The notes under the pieces: model-generated
Told to the model about the DNA's origin: nothing
What the model saw: the letters and a program-made list of their open reading frames with translations, nothing else
Databases searched by the model: none
From: an uncultured Kiritimatiellota bacterium
GTDB lineage: Bacteria > Verrucomicrobiota > Kiritimatiellia > RFP12 > DVOR01
Length of the DNA stretch: 51,923 nt
Direction of reading: 5' to 3'
NCBI GenBank assembly: GCA_944389565.1
Contig: CALXMV010000001.1
Span: 1-51,923 of the forward strand
Position numbers and translations under genes: made by a program
Part shown: in pieces, positions 33,155 through 41,865 of the stretch
Position numbering within the stretch: position 1 is the stretch's first letter
Layout of the letters: each line of letters opens with the position of its first letter

Positions 33155-34057
33155 TTACCATTCGGAGTTGAAGCCCACGGAGCTTTCGCCTGGCTGCAGG
33201 GGGGTGGCCAGAAGGGGTTCCCCGGCGTAGAGGCGCGAGATGTCCGCGGCCAACGTTTCCCAGTTAGGATACCGCAACACGCGGTCTTTTGCAAGCATTC
33301 TGTTGAGCATCAGCGCGAGGGGGCGGGGGACGGTCGGGGCGAGGGCGCGGGGGTCGCGCGCGAAGTTCGGGCCGATGTGCGCCTCCACGACCTGCTGGTC
33401 GGTCTTGCCGGGGAAGAGGACGGTGCCCGTGAGCAGGTGGTAGGCCGTGGCGCCGAGGGCGTAGATGTCGGCCCGGCAATCGAGGTCGGGCAGGTCGTAG
33501 ATTTGGTCGGGGCACATATAGGCGGGCGTGCCCATGATCTCCCCGTCGCGGTCGGCGGCGGAGCCGCGCGCGGTCAGCAGGGAGCGCGCGATGCCCAGGT
33601 CCATCACTTTCACCGTGCCGTCCGCGTCCACCATCAGGTTGTCTGGCTTCAGGTCGCAATGCACCACGCGGAACTTCTCCCAGGCGTAGCGCAGGGCGGC
33701 CGTCACGGCCTCGAGGATGATCAGCACGTCGCCCACCGCCACGCGCTCCTTGCGCTGCAGATAGTGCGCGAAGGTGTAGCCTTGCACCAGTTCCATCACG
33801 AAATAGTAGATGCCCTGCTCCACCCCCACGTCATATACCCGCACGATGTTGCGGTGGCGGAAGCGCGCGCATGCCTTCGCCTCGTGCAGGAAGCGCCCCA
33901 CGTCCTCCTCGGTCCGCACGAAGTCGGCGTCCAGCACCTTCACCGCCACCTCGCGGCCGGTGGAGACCTGGCGTGCCTGGTAGACGGTGGCGGTCCCGCC
34001 GCGCCCGAGCACGGCCTCCAGCCGAAGGTTCGGCAGGCTTATCCCGTCCTCGCTCAT
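33155..34057 (-). CDS. Ser/Thr protein kinase, non-RD type
   Basis: The 300-residue protein is little more than a Hanks-type kinase domain: glycine loop GRGGTATVY (about 18-26), VAVKVL with Lys40, catalytic loop [13 protein letters not shown] (about 131-143), DLG in place of DFG (about 153-155), [10 protein letters not shown] and [15 protein letters not shown]. The residue before the catalytic Asp is Cys rather than Arg, so it is not an RD kinase. No transmembrane segment or sensor domain is present, so it should be cytosolic. Its start overlaps the stop of the secreted toroid-protein gene upstream and it is followed by galE. The substrate is unknown. Confidence 0.92.
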   Translation of the reverse strand: MSEDGISLPNLRLEAVLGRGGTATVYQARQVSTGREVAVKVLDADFVRTEEDVGRFLHEAKACARFRHRNIVRVYDVGVEQGIYYFVMELVQGYTFAHYLQRKERVAVGDVLIILEAVTAALRYAWEKFRVVHCDLKPDNLMVDADGTVKVMDLGIARSLLTARGSAADRDGEIMGTPAYMCPDQIYDLPDLDCRADIYALGATAYHLLTGTVLFPGKTDQQVVEAHIGPNFARDPRALAPTVPRPLALMLNRMLAKDRVLRYPNWETLAADISRLYAGEPLLATPLQPGESSVGFNSEW

Positions 34058-35130
34058 TTCAGCACCAGGGTCAGGGCCAGGAGCGCGTAACTCGTCGAGA
34101 GCGCGGGGTCGGCTTCCCAGAAACGGTTGCTTGCGTTCACCCAGGCGCCGTCCGCCCGCTGGCGCGCCACCAGGGCTTTCGCCAATTCCTCCCGCCAGTC
34201 CACCGCGCTCCCGTCCGCGAGCGTGAGCGTGCGCACCTGCGCGGCGTCCAACGCCCGCGCCAGCACGTCGTAATAGAAGTAGAGGCCTTGGTTGCCTTGG
34301 CCCGGGTTTTCCTCCAGCGACCAATGCCGCCCCAGCCATTGGTACGTCGACCGCACCCGTGGGTCCTCCCGCGACAGTTTGCAGTGCAGCATCGCCAGGA
34401 GCCCCGCGTACGTCATCGAGCCATAGGAGCGCAACGTCTCCCCGCTCCCCGCCCGTGGCGTCTCCCGGTTGTAGACGAACCCGCCGGCGTCCGGCCCCTC
34501 CGTCTCCTGCATCGCGAGCACGTAGGCCCGCGCCTTTTCCCAATCCACGTCCACCCGTTTCTCGCCCGCGGGGCGCAGCTCCTCCACGTCCTCGGTCCGC
34601 CGCATGGCCTCCAGCGCGTAGAAGGTGTTGTTCAGGTCCGTGTACGCCCGCGGCGAACTCTTGTCATAGCCGAAGCCACCCTCGTGGAGGCCCTCCGTCT
34701 CCACCTGCGTGCTGGCCACGTAGGCCCGTGCCGCCAGGAGCACGTCGGCGTGCTTGGCCTTTCCGCCGGCGGCATGGAGCGCCGTCAGGCACAGACAGGT
34801 GTTGTAGTTGCCGAGACCGCCGCCCCGGCGCCCGGGGATCGGCACATAGATGCCCCCGTCGGGTTGCGCGCACGAGACGATGTAGGCCGTCGCCTTCGCC
34901 GCGGCCTCCGCGTTCCGGGTGTCCTTGGCGCTTGCCATCGCCCACAGCGCCAACGCGCTCAGCCCCGGGAAGCGTCGGTCCGACCAGCTCCCATCCGCCT
35001 GTTGCGTCGTGCGCAGATAGGCGAACCCTTTGTCCAGCGCCGCCTTCGCCGCGGCCTGCGTCTCCGCCGTCAAAGCCAGCGCAGGCCACGCCATCACGCA
35101 CGCCAGCACCGCGAACAAAACCTTTTTCAT
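34054..35130 (-). CDS. secreted alpha-toroid protein (squalene-cyclase/prenyltransferase-like repeats)
   Basis: The 358-residue protein has an N-terminal signal peptide (KKVLFAVLACVMAWPALA). Repeated terpenoid-cyclase-type segments follow: FAYLRTTQQADGSWSDRRFPGLSALALWAM, YIVSCAQPDGGIY, YNTCLCLTALHAAGG, FYALEAMRR and SMTYAGLLAML. These QxxDGSW-like repeats form an alpha/alpha toroid. The acidic DxDD motif of active cyclases is absent, so a binding or scaffold role outside the cytoplasm is more likely than terpene cyclisation. Its stop overlaps the start of the kinase gene, so the two are coupled. A possible -10 (TAGACT) lies just upstream. Confidence 0.82.
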   Translation of the reverse strand: MKKVLFAVLACVMAWPALALTAETQAAAKAALDKGFAYLRTTQQADGSWSDRRFPGLSALALWAMASAKDTRNAEAAAKATAYIVSCAQPDGGIYVPIPGRRGGGLGNYNTCLCLTALHAAGGKAKHADVLLAARAYVASTQVETEGLHEGGFGYDKSSPRAYTDLNNTFYALEAMRRTEDVEELRPAGEKRVDVDWEKARAYVLAMQETEGPDAGGFVYNRETPRAGSGETLRSYGSMTYAGLLAMLHCKLSREDPRVRSTYQWLGRHWSLEENPGQGNQGLYFYYDVLARALDAAQVRTLTLADGSAVDWREELAKALVARQRADGAWVNASNRFWEADPALSTSYALLALTLVLK

Positions 35131-35205
35131 GCCGTCCAGTCTACCAAAAAACGGTCGCCTTTGCATATGCCGCATGCGGGGAAGGTTCGTGCGTCGCGGG
35201 CGGGG

Positions 35206-36531
35206 TCAGTCGGCGTCGCGGATGGTGGCGCGGATGGTGACGGCGCCGGCGGGGAGGTCGGCGAGGGGGATCTCCACGACGCAGCACGCCATGCCGCGCG
35301 TGGCGTCCGGCACGAAGGTCGGGGCTTGGATGACGTGCTTCTGGGCGCCGACGGTGAGGACGGCCTCGCGGCCTGTGAGCGTACGGGAGGTCGCGGGGGC
35401 GGCGTCGCCCTCGCGCAGGCCGAGCGTCACCGCGAGGGTGTCGCCCCGCGCCTCCACGTCCGCCACGCCGAGGTCGTAGGCGTAGGTGAGGGCGGTGGGG
35501 CCGTCGGCGGTCTTCGTGGCGGTGAATCGTCCGCCGAGCAGGCGTGCCACCACCTGCGCCTCGGCGCCGGAGGTTTCGCGGCCCGCCGCGGTGACGGTGC
35601 GCAGGGCGGCGCCCTCCAGGAGCGGGGAGCCGGCCAGGACCGTGACGACCGCGCCGTCGGGGATGGCGTCCACCGTGGCGTAGACCGTGTCGCCGGCTTG
35701 GGCCAGGGGCGTGCCGTCGGAGACTTCGAGTGCGTAGGTTTCGGCGCCGGCCTCGTCCACCGTCCGGCTGAGGGCGCTGTGGGCGAGGGCGGGGTCCTCG
35801 GCGAGCCGGAAGGTGGGGGTCGAGGCGCGGGCGGCGAGGGGGCGGCGCAGAAGGGCGTAGCGGCCGGGCTCCCAACCGCCGGGGGGCGGGGCCACGCGGA
35901 TGGGCGCGGGCGCCTCCAACGCCTCGGTGACGGTGACGGGCGTGCCGCCGTCCGCCGCGGCCTGCAGGGCGTCGCCGTCGGCGAGGGCCAGTCGGCGGAG
36001 GGCCGTCCCGGCGGCCACGGTGATGGGTTGGTCGCCCAGGCGCGTCACGCAGTCGGCGTTTGCGGCGAGGGGGCGGACGAGGCCGCCGGTGGGGCGGGTG
36101 GGGGTGCCGTGCGTGAGGTCGCGCGTCATCGTCTCCTCCTCCAGGCGCACGTCGGCGAGGGCGAGGGGTGAGTGGAGCGTCTCGCTGCCGGCGCGGACGT
36201 CGAAGACGAATTCGGCGACGGTGCCCGCGCGCGATTCGGCGATGTCCTCGGGGGCCACGGCCACGACGGTGACGCTGCCGGTCTCCTCCGCCACGGCGAA
36301 GTCGAAGGCGAAGAGGTCGGCGAGCGTGCCGGGGCGGGCCTCGACGAAGGCGAGCACCAGCGGGTCGTAGTTCACCGTCAGGGTGGCCACGGCGAGGCCC
36401 TGCGTGTCGTCGAGCGTCGCGGGGATGGCGACGCGCGTGCCGGGATTGCAGACCACGCTCTCCAGGCGGACGTCCCGCGCGGCGGCCAGACCGGCGGCCA
36501 AGAGCACCGCGAATGCCAGTGCGTGTCTCAT
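35206..36531 (-). CDS. secreted protein with N-terminal cohesin-like domain
   Basis: The 441-residue protein has a short signal peptide (RHALAFAVLLAAGLAAA). A beta-sandwich segment at about 20-125 follows (VVCNPGTRVAIPATLDDTQGLAVATLTVNYDPLVLAFV, then AGTVAEFVFDVR), which is the cohesin pattern. The remainder is beta-rich and Ala/Thr-rich without a recognised motif; no membrane anchor or sorting signal is seen. Its ATG overlaps the stop of the 1,306-residue gene before it, so both proteins are made together. Cohesins bind dockerins, and the partner gene ends in a dockerin-like domain, so a bound pair on the cell surface is possible. Binding is inference. Confidence 0.7.
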   Translation of the reverse strand: MRHALAFAVLLAAGLAAARDVRLESVVCNPGTRVAIPATLDDTQGLAVATLTVNYDPLVLAFVEARPGTLADLFAFDFAVAEETGSVTVVAVAPEDIAESRAGTVAEFVFDVRAGSETLHSPLALADVRLEEETMTRDLTHGTPTRPTGGLVRPLAANADCVTRLGDQPITVAAGTALRRLALADGDALQAAADGGTPVTVTEALEAPAPIRVAPPPGGWEPGRYALLRRPLAARASTPTFRLAEDPALAHSALSRTVDEAGAETYALEVSDGTPLAQAGDTVYATVDAIPDGAVVTVLAGSPLLEGAALRTVTAAGRETSGAEAQVVARLLGGRFTATKTADGPTALTYAYDLGVADVEARGDTLAVTLGLREGDAAPATSRTLTGREAVLTVGAQKHVIQAPTFVPDATRGMACCVVEIPLADLPAGAVTIRATIRDAD

Positions 36532-39500
36532 TTCCTGCCTCCCTTCCCGTTGCCCATGTTGGTGTCGGTGACGCCGCGCGCCCAGAGCCACTTCTTGTAG
36601 GTGTTTGTCACGTCGGCCAGGCGCAGGTCGGCGTCGGCGGGTTTGCCGATGGCCTGGCAGAGGGCGCGGTGGACGCGCCGATCGGCCTCGGTGTGCGTCG
36701 GCCTGCGGTTGCCGCCGTTGGGGTGGCACCGCTGGACGGTGCGGAAGGCGACCTGGTAGTCGTTCCACGTCAGGCGGCCGTCGCCGTCGCAATCGCCGTT
36801 GGTCCAGGGCCTCACCACGTCGGGGTGCGGGCGGCCTTTGACGCGGATGACGCATTCGGCGGGGCGGACGATTGCCTCAGCGCCGTTGTAGCCGCGGCCC
36901 GTGCCCTCGAAACGCACCGTCACGTCGCGGTGCCATCCCGTCTCGGGCGCCGTCTCCACGCGGAAGGTGAACCACACCTCGCGGTAAAGCTCGCTGACCT
37001 GCACATGGGAGCCCGTGAGCGTCAGGGCGGACGTGTCGTAGACGGGCGCGATCGCCAGCGTGCGCCAGTCGAGGAACCCGAGTTCCGTGACGATCACGGG
37101 GATGGTGACCGTCTCGCCCTCCTCGGCCTCGCGGTTGGGGGCGGAGAGCGCCACGAGCGGGCGCCACCCCGGGCGGTTGCCCTGCTCCGCGTCGCCGGCC
37201 TCGTCCTCCTCGTCGGGGATGAGCACGCGGCACCGCGCACGGGAGACGAGCGCGGGCGTGCCGTCCGTGCCCTGCGCCGTGCCGGCGAAGGCGATCTCCG
37301 CCTCGCGGGCCTCGCGCCCCGCCTCGGTGACGGCGAGGACGAAGGTGGCCTGCGGTTTCGCCTGCGTGGCGGGCGTGTCGGAGACGAGGGTGAGCGCGGC
37401 CTCGTCGAAGGTCGGCGCGATCTTCAGCGTCGCCCAGTCGAGTCTCTCGTCGGCGGCGACCTCGACCGTCACGGTGGCGCGGCCGTCCGCCCCGAGCGTC
37501 GCGTCCTGCGCGGAGAGGGTGACGGCGGCGGGGTCGGGCTGCCACGTCAGCGCGAAGGTCGCGGGTTCGGGCAGCCGCACCCGCACGTCCTCGCCGAAGG
37601 TCGCCGAGGCGACCGTGAGCGTCGCGTCGCACGGTTCCTTGGCCGTGGCCTTGAGGCGCAGACGGAGCAACCCGCCCGTGCCCGGCGCGGGCGCGCCGCC
37701 CGTGGCGGAGATCGTCCAGCTGCCGGCCTCGGTGTCGACGGACTGCGTGAGCGTCAGCCCCGCGGCGAGCGCCGTGGGCTCGACGCCGAGCGGGTCGACC
37801 TGCGCGGGGTCGTAGGCCAAGGTCACGGCAAAGCCCTCCTGCGCCAAGCCGTCCGAATTGTCGATGGCGAGCGTGGCCTCGAAGGGTTGCCCCAGGAAGC
37901 CCGCGCCGTCGGGGAGCGTGAGGGTGACGGCGCCGAGCGTGGCCTTCGCCGTCTCGCTCGGGAGGCTCTCGAAGGTCTCGGGCTCGGAATTGCCCGCCGT
38001 CCACAGGCGGCTGAGGGCGGTCACGCGGTAGGCCCACGTGGCGAGGCTTGGCGGCGTGTCGCGGTAGGTCGGCAGGCTCGGCTCCGCGATGCGGGCGAAG
38101 TCCGCCGCCTGGGCGCGATAGACGCCGTAACCGTAGACGCGCGACTGCCCGTTCGGGTCCCATTCGAGCGACACGTTGTCATAACCCGCCGTCGCGCGGA
38201 GGTTGGAAGGCCGGCCGACGTTCGGGTCGCTGAGGAGCAGGAGTTTGCCCACGGCCGTGCCGCAGAGCATGTCCAGGTCGCCATCGGCCTCCCAATCCAC
38301 GGGCGCCAGGGTCAGCCCCTCGGCGAACCCCTCGAACGAGCCGCCCCAGACGCGATGTTCCAGCGTGAAACCGTCCGCCGTGCGCGCGTAGAGGGCGATG
38401 CGCCCCGAGGCGTCCGCCACGAGCAAATCCGCCTGCCCATCCCCCGTCGCCTCCGCCAACGCGGCGGAGGTGATGTCCGTCGCCGGCACATCGAGCGGAA
38501 GGATGAATCCGGTGGCAAGATCCACGCAGGAGCCATCCTGCCGCAGGGCGACCAAGCCGGTTTCCGCGCTCCAGAGGGGGAAGCCCGTGAGTCCGGTCTC
38601 CGTGAGGGCATCCGTGGCGACGTCATATTCCAGGATGGCGGCACCACCGTCGCACGCCCAGATTTTGGGGCCATCCGCCGTGTCGCCGCCGCAGAGCACA
38701 CGGCGCGCCATTGTGGCGAGCCGTGCCTGCAACAAGGGGTAGGCGTCCGTTTGGGAGGCGAAGGCCGGATTCCCCTCCGTCCCCGTGTTCACATACAGGC
38801 AAAGGCCCTCCGCCGTGGCGATCAGAAGGTCGTGCAGACCGTCGCCGGTGAGGTCGATGGCCAAGGGCGTGACGGGAGAGCCGAAGTTATGGCCGCCCGT
38901 GAACGTCCCCGTCGTCGGGTCGGTGGTGGCGAAGAGCGCGAAGAGATCCTCCCCGACGAGGATGGAGGCTTGCTGGTCGAAACCTTGGAGATTGACCTCG
39001 CCGAGGTCGCCCTCCGCCACTGTGATACCGCCTTTCTTGAACGTGTTGGGCAGGAGCGGGTTGAGGTGCAAGGCGATTTCCTCCGCGAGCGGGATGCCGT
39101 CGTTGTCCGAATCGTCGGTCGCCGGCCGCGAGGTGTCGCCGAACCAGTAGAGCGAGAAGCGTTCGAACGCATCCTCCGCCGTGTGTGCGACGATTTCGTT
39201 CTCGCCGGGGGTCAAGGTCACCGTGAGCGCGTCCAGCGCCACGCCCCAATCATCCGCCTGACGTACGCCGTTCACCGTCCAGTAGGCGAACGTGGAGCCG
39301 CGTGGCGTACATGGCGGGGTTTGGACGGTTTCGCCCGGCAGACGCCTTTCGCCGTGTTGCGTCGCGAAGAGGGCTCCCTCGGGCTCGGAGCGCAGGGTGA
39401 AAGAGGCCTCTTGGCCCTCGGGGTCGTAGAGCGCCTCGCCGAGCGCGACGCTCGTGATGCCGCCCACCACGATCTCGTTCTTCAGCAAGGGGTGGGTGCC

Positions 39501-40448
39501 CTCCGCGAGTTCCTCCCGCGCGGTGCGGCCGTCGTTGTCGTCGTCGGAGCCGTCCCCGGTGCAGTTCGGGCCGTAATAGGCCTGGAAACGGTCGGGCAGG
39601 TTGTCGACGCAGTGCGCCACGCATTCCATGATCTCGGATCGGTCGATATTCGAACGCGGGAGGTCGTCCGGCACGTGCGCGATTCTCAGCACGGCCGTCC
39701 CGAAGGCATCCTCGACCCGCTCGCCGTTGATGGTCCAGTAGGCGAACGGGGAGTCCTCGGAGACCATGACCCGCGGTGGGTCCAAGGCGGGGATGAAGGG
39801 TTCGAGAGAGCCGCTTTTGGCGAGCAGTTGCGTCCGCGTGGGGAAGAGGACGCCCTCCGGTTCGGAGCGGAAGGTCACTTGGACGACCCGGCCATACGTG
39901 GTCCATCCCAATTCGAGCCAGCGGTTGTGGACAATCTCACCGCTTCGTCTAACAGCGATACCGCCGCATTCCAGACCGTTGGCGAGGCCGGGTTGCGTGC
40001 CCAGCGCCAACTCCTCGGCGAAGGTGAGGCCGTCGCCGTCGACGTCCGAGTCGCCGTCGTGCTCCAACGTGCCGAACCAGAACATCTCGGTCGCGTCGGG
40101 GATGCCGTCCCGATCGCTGTCGGTATCCGTCCTCTCATAGTGCGCGACGAGCGTCACCACGGCGTCTTTCGGGACGAAGCGCACGCGCTCGACGCATTGC
40201 CCCCACGGGTAACGCGCGTTGGGCGCGAGCGCGACGGGCGTGATTTCCCAGCCCACGAACTGCCACCCGTCGACCTCGTGAGGCTTGAGTGAGGTGAAGG
40301 TCTCCTCGGTCGAGGCGAAGGTGGTCAGGAGATGGGAGATTTCCCCATCGCCCAATCGCATCTTCTGGTGGATGGTCACGGAGACGCCGTGCACCATCCC
40401 GGCGGAGAGGAGCGCGGCGGCCAGCCAAAGCGTCAATCGGGCTTTCAT
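36528..40448 (-). CDS. giant secreted multidomain protein with cohesin-like domains and C-terminal dockerin-like domain
   Basis: The 1,306-residue protein has, in order: a signal peptide (about 1-21); an InlB-type beta repeat (VGWEITPVALAP to VAHYERT); a calcium-binding thrombospondin-3-like repeat (DTDSDRDGIPDATEMF, DSDVDGDGLTFAEELALG, about 107-155); further alternating modules with DDDNDGRT and DDSDNDGIPLAEE; a VCBS/FG-GAP-like region (about 490-770, LTGDGLHDLLIA, ATGDGQADLLVA); a fibronectin-like segment; two or three cohesin-like beta domains (about 865-1205, FAVTLAYDPAQV, LKIAPTFDEAALTLV); and a final NGDCDGDGRLTWNDY (about 1228-1242), whose Asp ladder fits one dockerin calcium loop. 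A second, degenerate half (LRLADVTNTYKKWL) follows. It is probably a surface or matrix scaffold. The next gene overlaps its stop. Confidence 0.75.
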   Translation of the reverse strand: MKARLTLWLAAALLSAGMVHGVSVTIHQKMRLGDGEISHLLTTFASTEETFTSLKPHEVDGWQFVGWEITPVALAPNARYPWGQCVERVRFVPKDAVVTLVAHYERTDTDSDRDGIPDATEMFWFGTLEHDGDSDVDGDGLTFAEELALGTQPGLANGLECGGIAVRRSGEIVHNRWLELGWTTYGRVVQVTFRSEPEGVLFPTRTQLLAKSGSLEPFIPALDPPRVMVSEDSPFAYWTINGERVEDAFGTAVLRIAHVPDDLPRSNIDRSEIMECVAHCVDNLPDRFQAYYGPNCTGDGSDDDNDGRTAREELAEGTHPLLKNEIVVGGITSVALGEALYDPEGQEASFTLRSEPEGALFATQHGERRLPGETVQTPPCTPRGSTFAYWTVNGVRQADDWGVALDALTVTLTPGENEIVAHTAEDAFERFSLYWFGDTSRPATDDSDNDGIPLAEEIALHLNPLLPNTFKKGGITVAEGDLGEVNLQGFDQQASILVGEDLFALFATTDPTTGTFTGGHNFGSPVTPLAIDLTGDGLHDLLIATAEGLCLYVNTGTEGNPAFASQTDAYPLLQARLATMARRVLCGGDTADGPKIWACDGGAAILEYDVATDALTETGLTGFPLWSAETGLVALRQDGSCVDLATGFILPLDVPATDITSAALAEATGDGQADLLVADASGRIALYARTADGFTLEHRVWGGSFEGFAEGLTLAPVDWEADGDLDMLCGTAVGKLLLLSDPNVGRPSNLRATAGYDNVSLEWDPNGQSRVYGYGVYRAQAADFARIAEPSLPTYRDTPPSLATWAYRVTALSRLWTAGNSEPETFESLPSETAKATLGAVTLTLPDGAGFLGQPFEATLAIDNSDGLAQEGFAVTLAYDPAQVDPLGVEPTALAAGLTLTQSVDTEAGSWTISATGGAPAPGTGGLLRLRLKATAKEPCDATLTVASATFGEDVRVRLPEPATFALTWQPDPAAVTLSAQDATLGADGRATVTVEVAADERLDWATLKIAPTFDEAALTLVSDTPATQAKPQATFVLAVTEAGREAREAEIAFAGTAQGTDGTPALVSRARCRVLIPDEEDEAGDAEQGNRPGWRPLVALSAPNREAEEGETVTIPVIVTELGFLDWRTLAIAPVYDTSALTLTGSHVQVSELYREVWFTFRVETAPETGWHRDVTVRFEGTGRGYNGAEAIVRPAECVIRVKGRPHPDVVRPWTNGDCDGDGRLTWNDYQVAFRTVQRCHPNGGNRRPTHTEADRRVHRALCQAIGKPADADLRLADVTNTYKKWLWARGVTDTNMGNGKGGRK

Positions 40449-40451
40449 CGC

Positions 40452-41855
40452 TTACTCTCCTTCCTGTTTTCTCACCTGGAGGTTTTCCAGGCCATACGAG
40501 TCGTACGAGACGCGCGTGACGCGCCTCCAGTGCTCCGCCTCCGCCGGGGTCATCGCCCGATAGCCCATCCTGTCGCAGAGGAACTCCAGCGCCTTCGGCA
40601 GGTCGGTGACCGTCTCGCCCTCAGCGACCGGCGTTCCGTCCACGGAGGCCACTCCTTGGGTGACGGTCAGGCGTGGGTCGCCCTCCGCGTAGCACCAGAG
40701 GAGCGCGTCGAAGACCTGCGTCTCGTGCAGCGGCACGCGATTGACCGTGAAGGGTGGCAGGTCGCCCTCGCCGGGGAGCGTCACCTCGTCGATCGGCAAA
40801 AGCGATTCCTCCTGCACCAGAATCAGCGGCGTCGCGTTTTCGAGATCCGCCCGCCAGTCCTTGGCGATGTTCCAGACGAATCGGAGCGGGGTGTTCGCGG
40901 GGACTGCGCCGAGCGTCCCCGCGCTGAGCGAGCGGATGGGGATGACGTTCGCGAAGGATTTCACGCCGTCCTTCAGCGCGATGGCACGCACCGTGACTTC
41001 CGGCATGTCGCTCGTCACCTCGAAGCTCACCTCCATCGCGCGTGGGCCGATCATCCGCGATGAGACCGCGACCCCCGCGCCATCGATCAGCTCCGTGAAG
41101 GTGCCGCGCCGCGATTCCGGGACGATCTCGCCCCAGACCGCGGCCTCCGCCTTGGGGTAGGTGATGCGTGCGTTGTTGGGGATCAGGTTCACCGAGGCAC
41201 CCTGGGGCGCCGCCCCCGTGAAGACGACCTGTCGCAGGTTGTCGCAATCCTCGAAGGTCGAACGATCCCAAGCCTCGGACAGGGCCGGTGGGAGGCGGAC
41301 ATACTCCAAGGAGAGGCATCCATCGAACATTTGATAGAAGCGCACGCCATCCGTCTCGTTGGGCAGGAGGCAGACCTTCAATGATCTGCAGTCCCAGAAT
41401 GTCGCGGCCCCGAGCGTCCGGATCCGTTTGGGGAAGACGATCTGCCTCAGTTCCGGGCACTGGGCGAACAGGTAACTGTTCGCGGAGATCTCATCGCTCA
41501 GGAAAACGACTTTCTCCACGCTGCTTCCCGCGAACGGGTAATAGTCCATGATGGTGACGCTGGCGGGGATCGTGATGGAGGTAATGCCCGAGCAGGCCCC
41601 GAACGTGGTTGTGCCGATACGCCTGAGCGTATACCCATCGATCACGTCGGGAACCTCGACCGCGCCGCGCAGCGCCCGTGAGAGCGGCGTGCGGGTGAGC
41701 ATGACGGAGCCTTCCTCCCAATACATGGTGTATTGCCATGGGATGCCCTTGGCGTCGTACCACACCACATCCTCCTCCGCGAAGAGGTTCGCGCCCATCA
41801 GCAGGGCGCAGAGGAGCGATGCGATGCGCCGTGGGGCGAATGCGTATGCGTTCAT
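40452..41855 (-). CDS. secreted BspA-type leucine-rich repeat protein
   Basis: The 467-residue protein has a signal peptide (RRIASLLCALLMGANLFA). LRR_5/BspA-type repeats run to about 240 (VIDGYTLRRIGTTTFGACSG, ITIPASVTIM, LRQIVFPKRIRTLGAATFWDC). A beta-rich segment and a C-terminal region follow (FDALLWCYAEGDPRLTV, then FLCDRMGYRAMTP). That C-terminal region aligns with the end of the neighbouring 41866-43029 protein, so the two are paralogues. BspA proteins are surface-exposed and often bind host or matrix proteins. No sorting signal is recognised. The genes are 10 bp apart, and the next (36528-40448) starts three bases after its stop. Confidence 0.8.
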   Translation of the reverse strand: MNAYAFAPRRIASLLCALLMGANLFAEEDVVWYDAKGIPWQYTMYWEEGSVMLTRTPLSRALRGAVEVPDVIDGYTLRRIGTTTFGACSGITSITIPASVTIMDYYPFAGSSVEKVVFLSDEISANSYLFAQCPELRQIVFPKRIRTLGAATFWDCRSLKVCLLPNETDGVRFYQMFDGCLSLEYVRLPPALSEAWDRSTFEDCDNLRQVVFTGAAPQGASVNLIPNNARITYPKAEAAVWGEIVPESRRGTFTELIDGAGVAVSSRMIGPRAMEVSFEVTSDMPEVTVRAIALKDGVKSFANVIPIRSLSAGTLGAVPANTPLRFVWNIAKDWRADLENATPLILVQEESLLPIDEVTLPGEGDLPPFTVNRVPLHETQVFDALLWCYAEGDPRLTVTQGVASVDGTPVAEGETVTDLPKALEFLCDRMGYRAMTPAEAEHWRRVTRVSYDSYGLENLQVRKQEGE

Positions 41856-41865
41856 CTTCCCCTCC

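Noticed and set aside
36513..40292. 1,259-codon plus-strand open frame
   Set aside because: It is the antisense of the giant dockerin-like gene, which has a signal peptide and recognisable domains on the minus strand.
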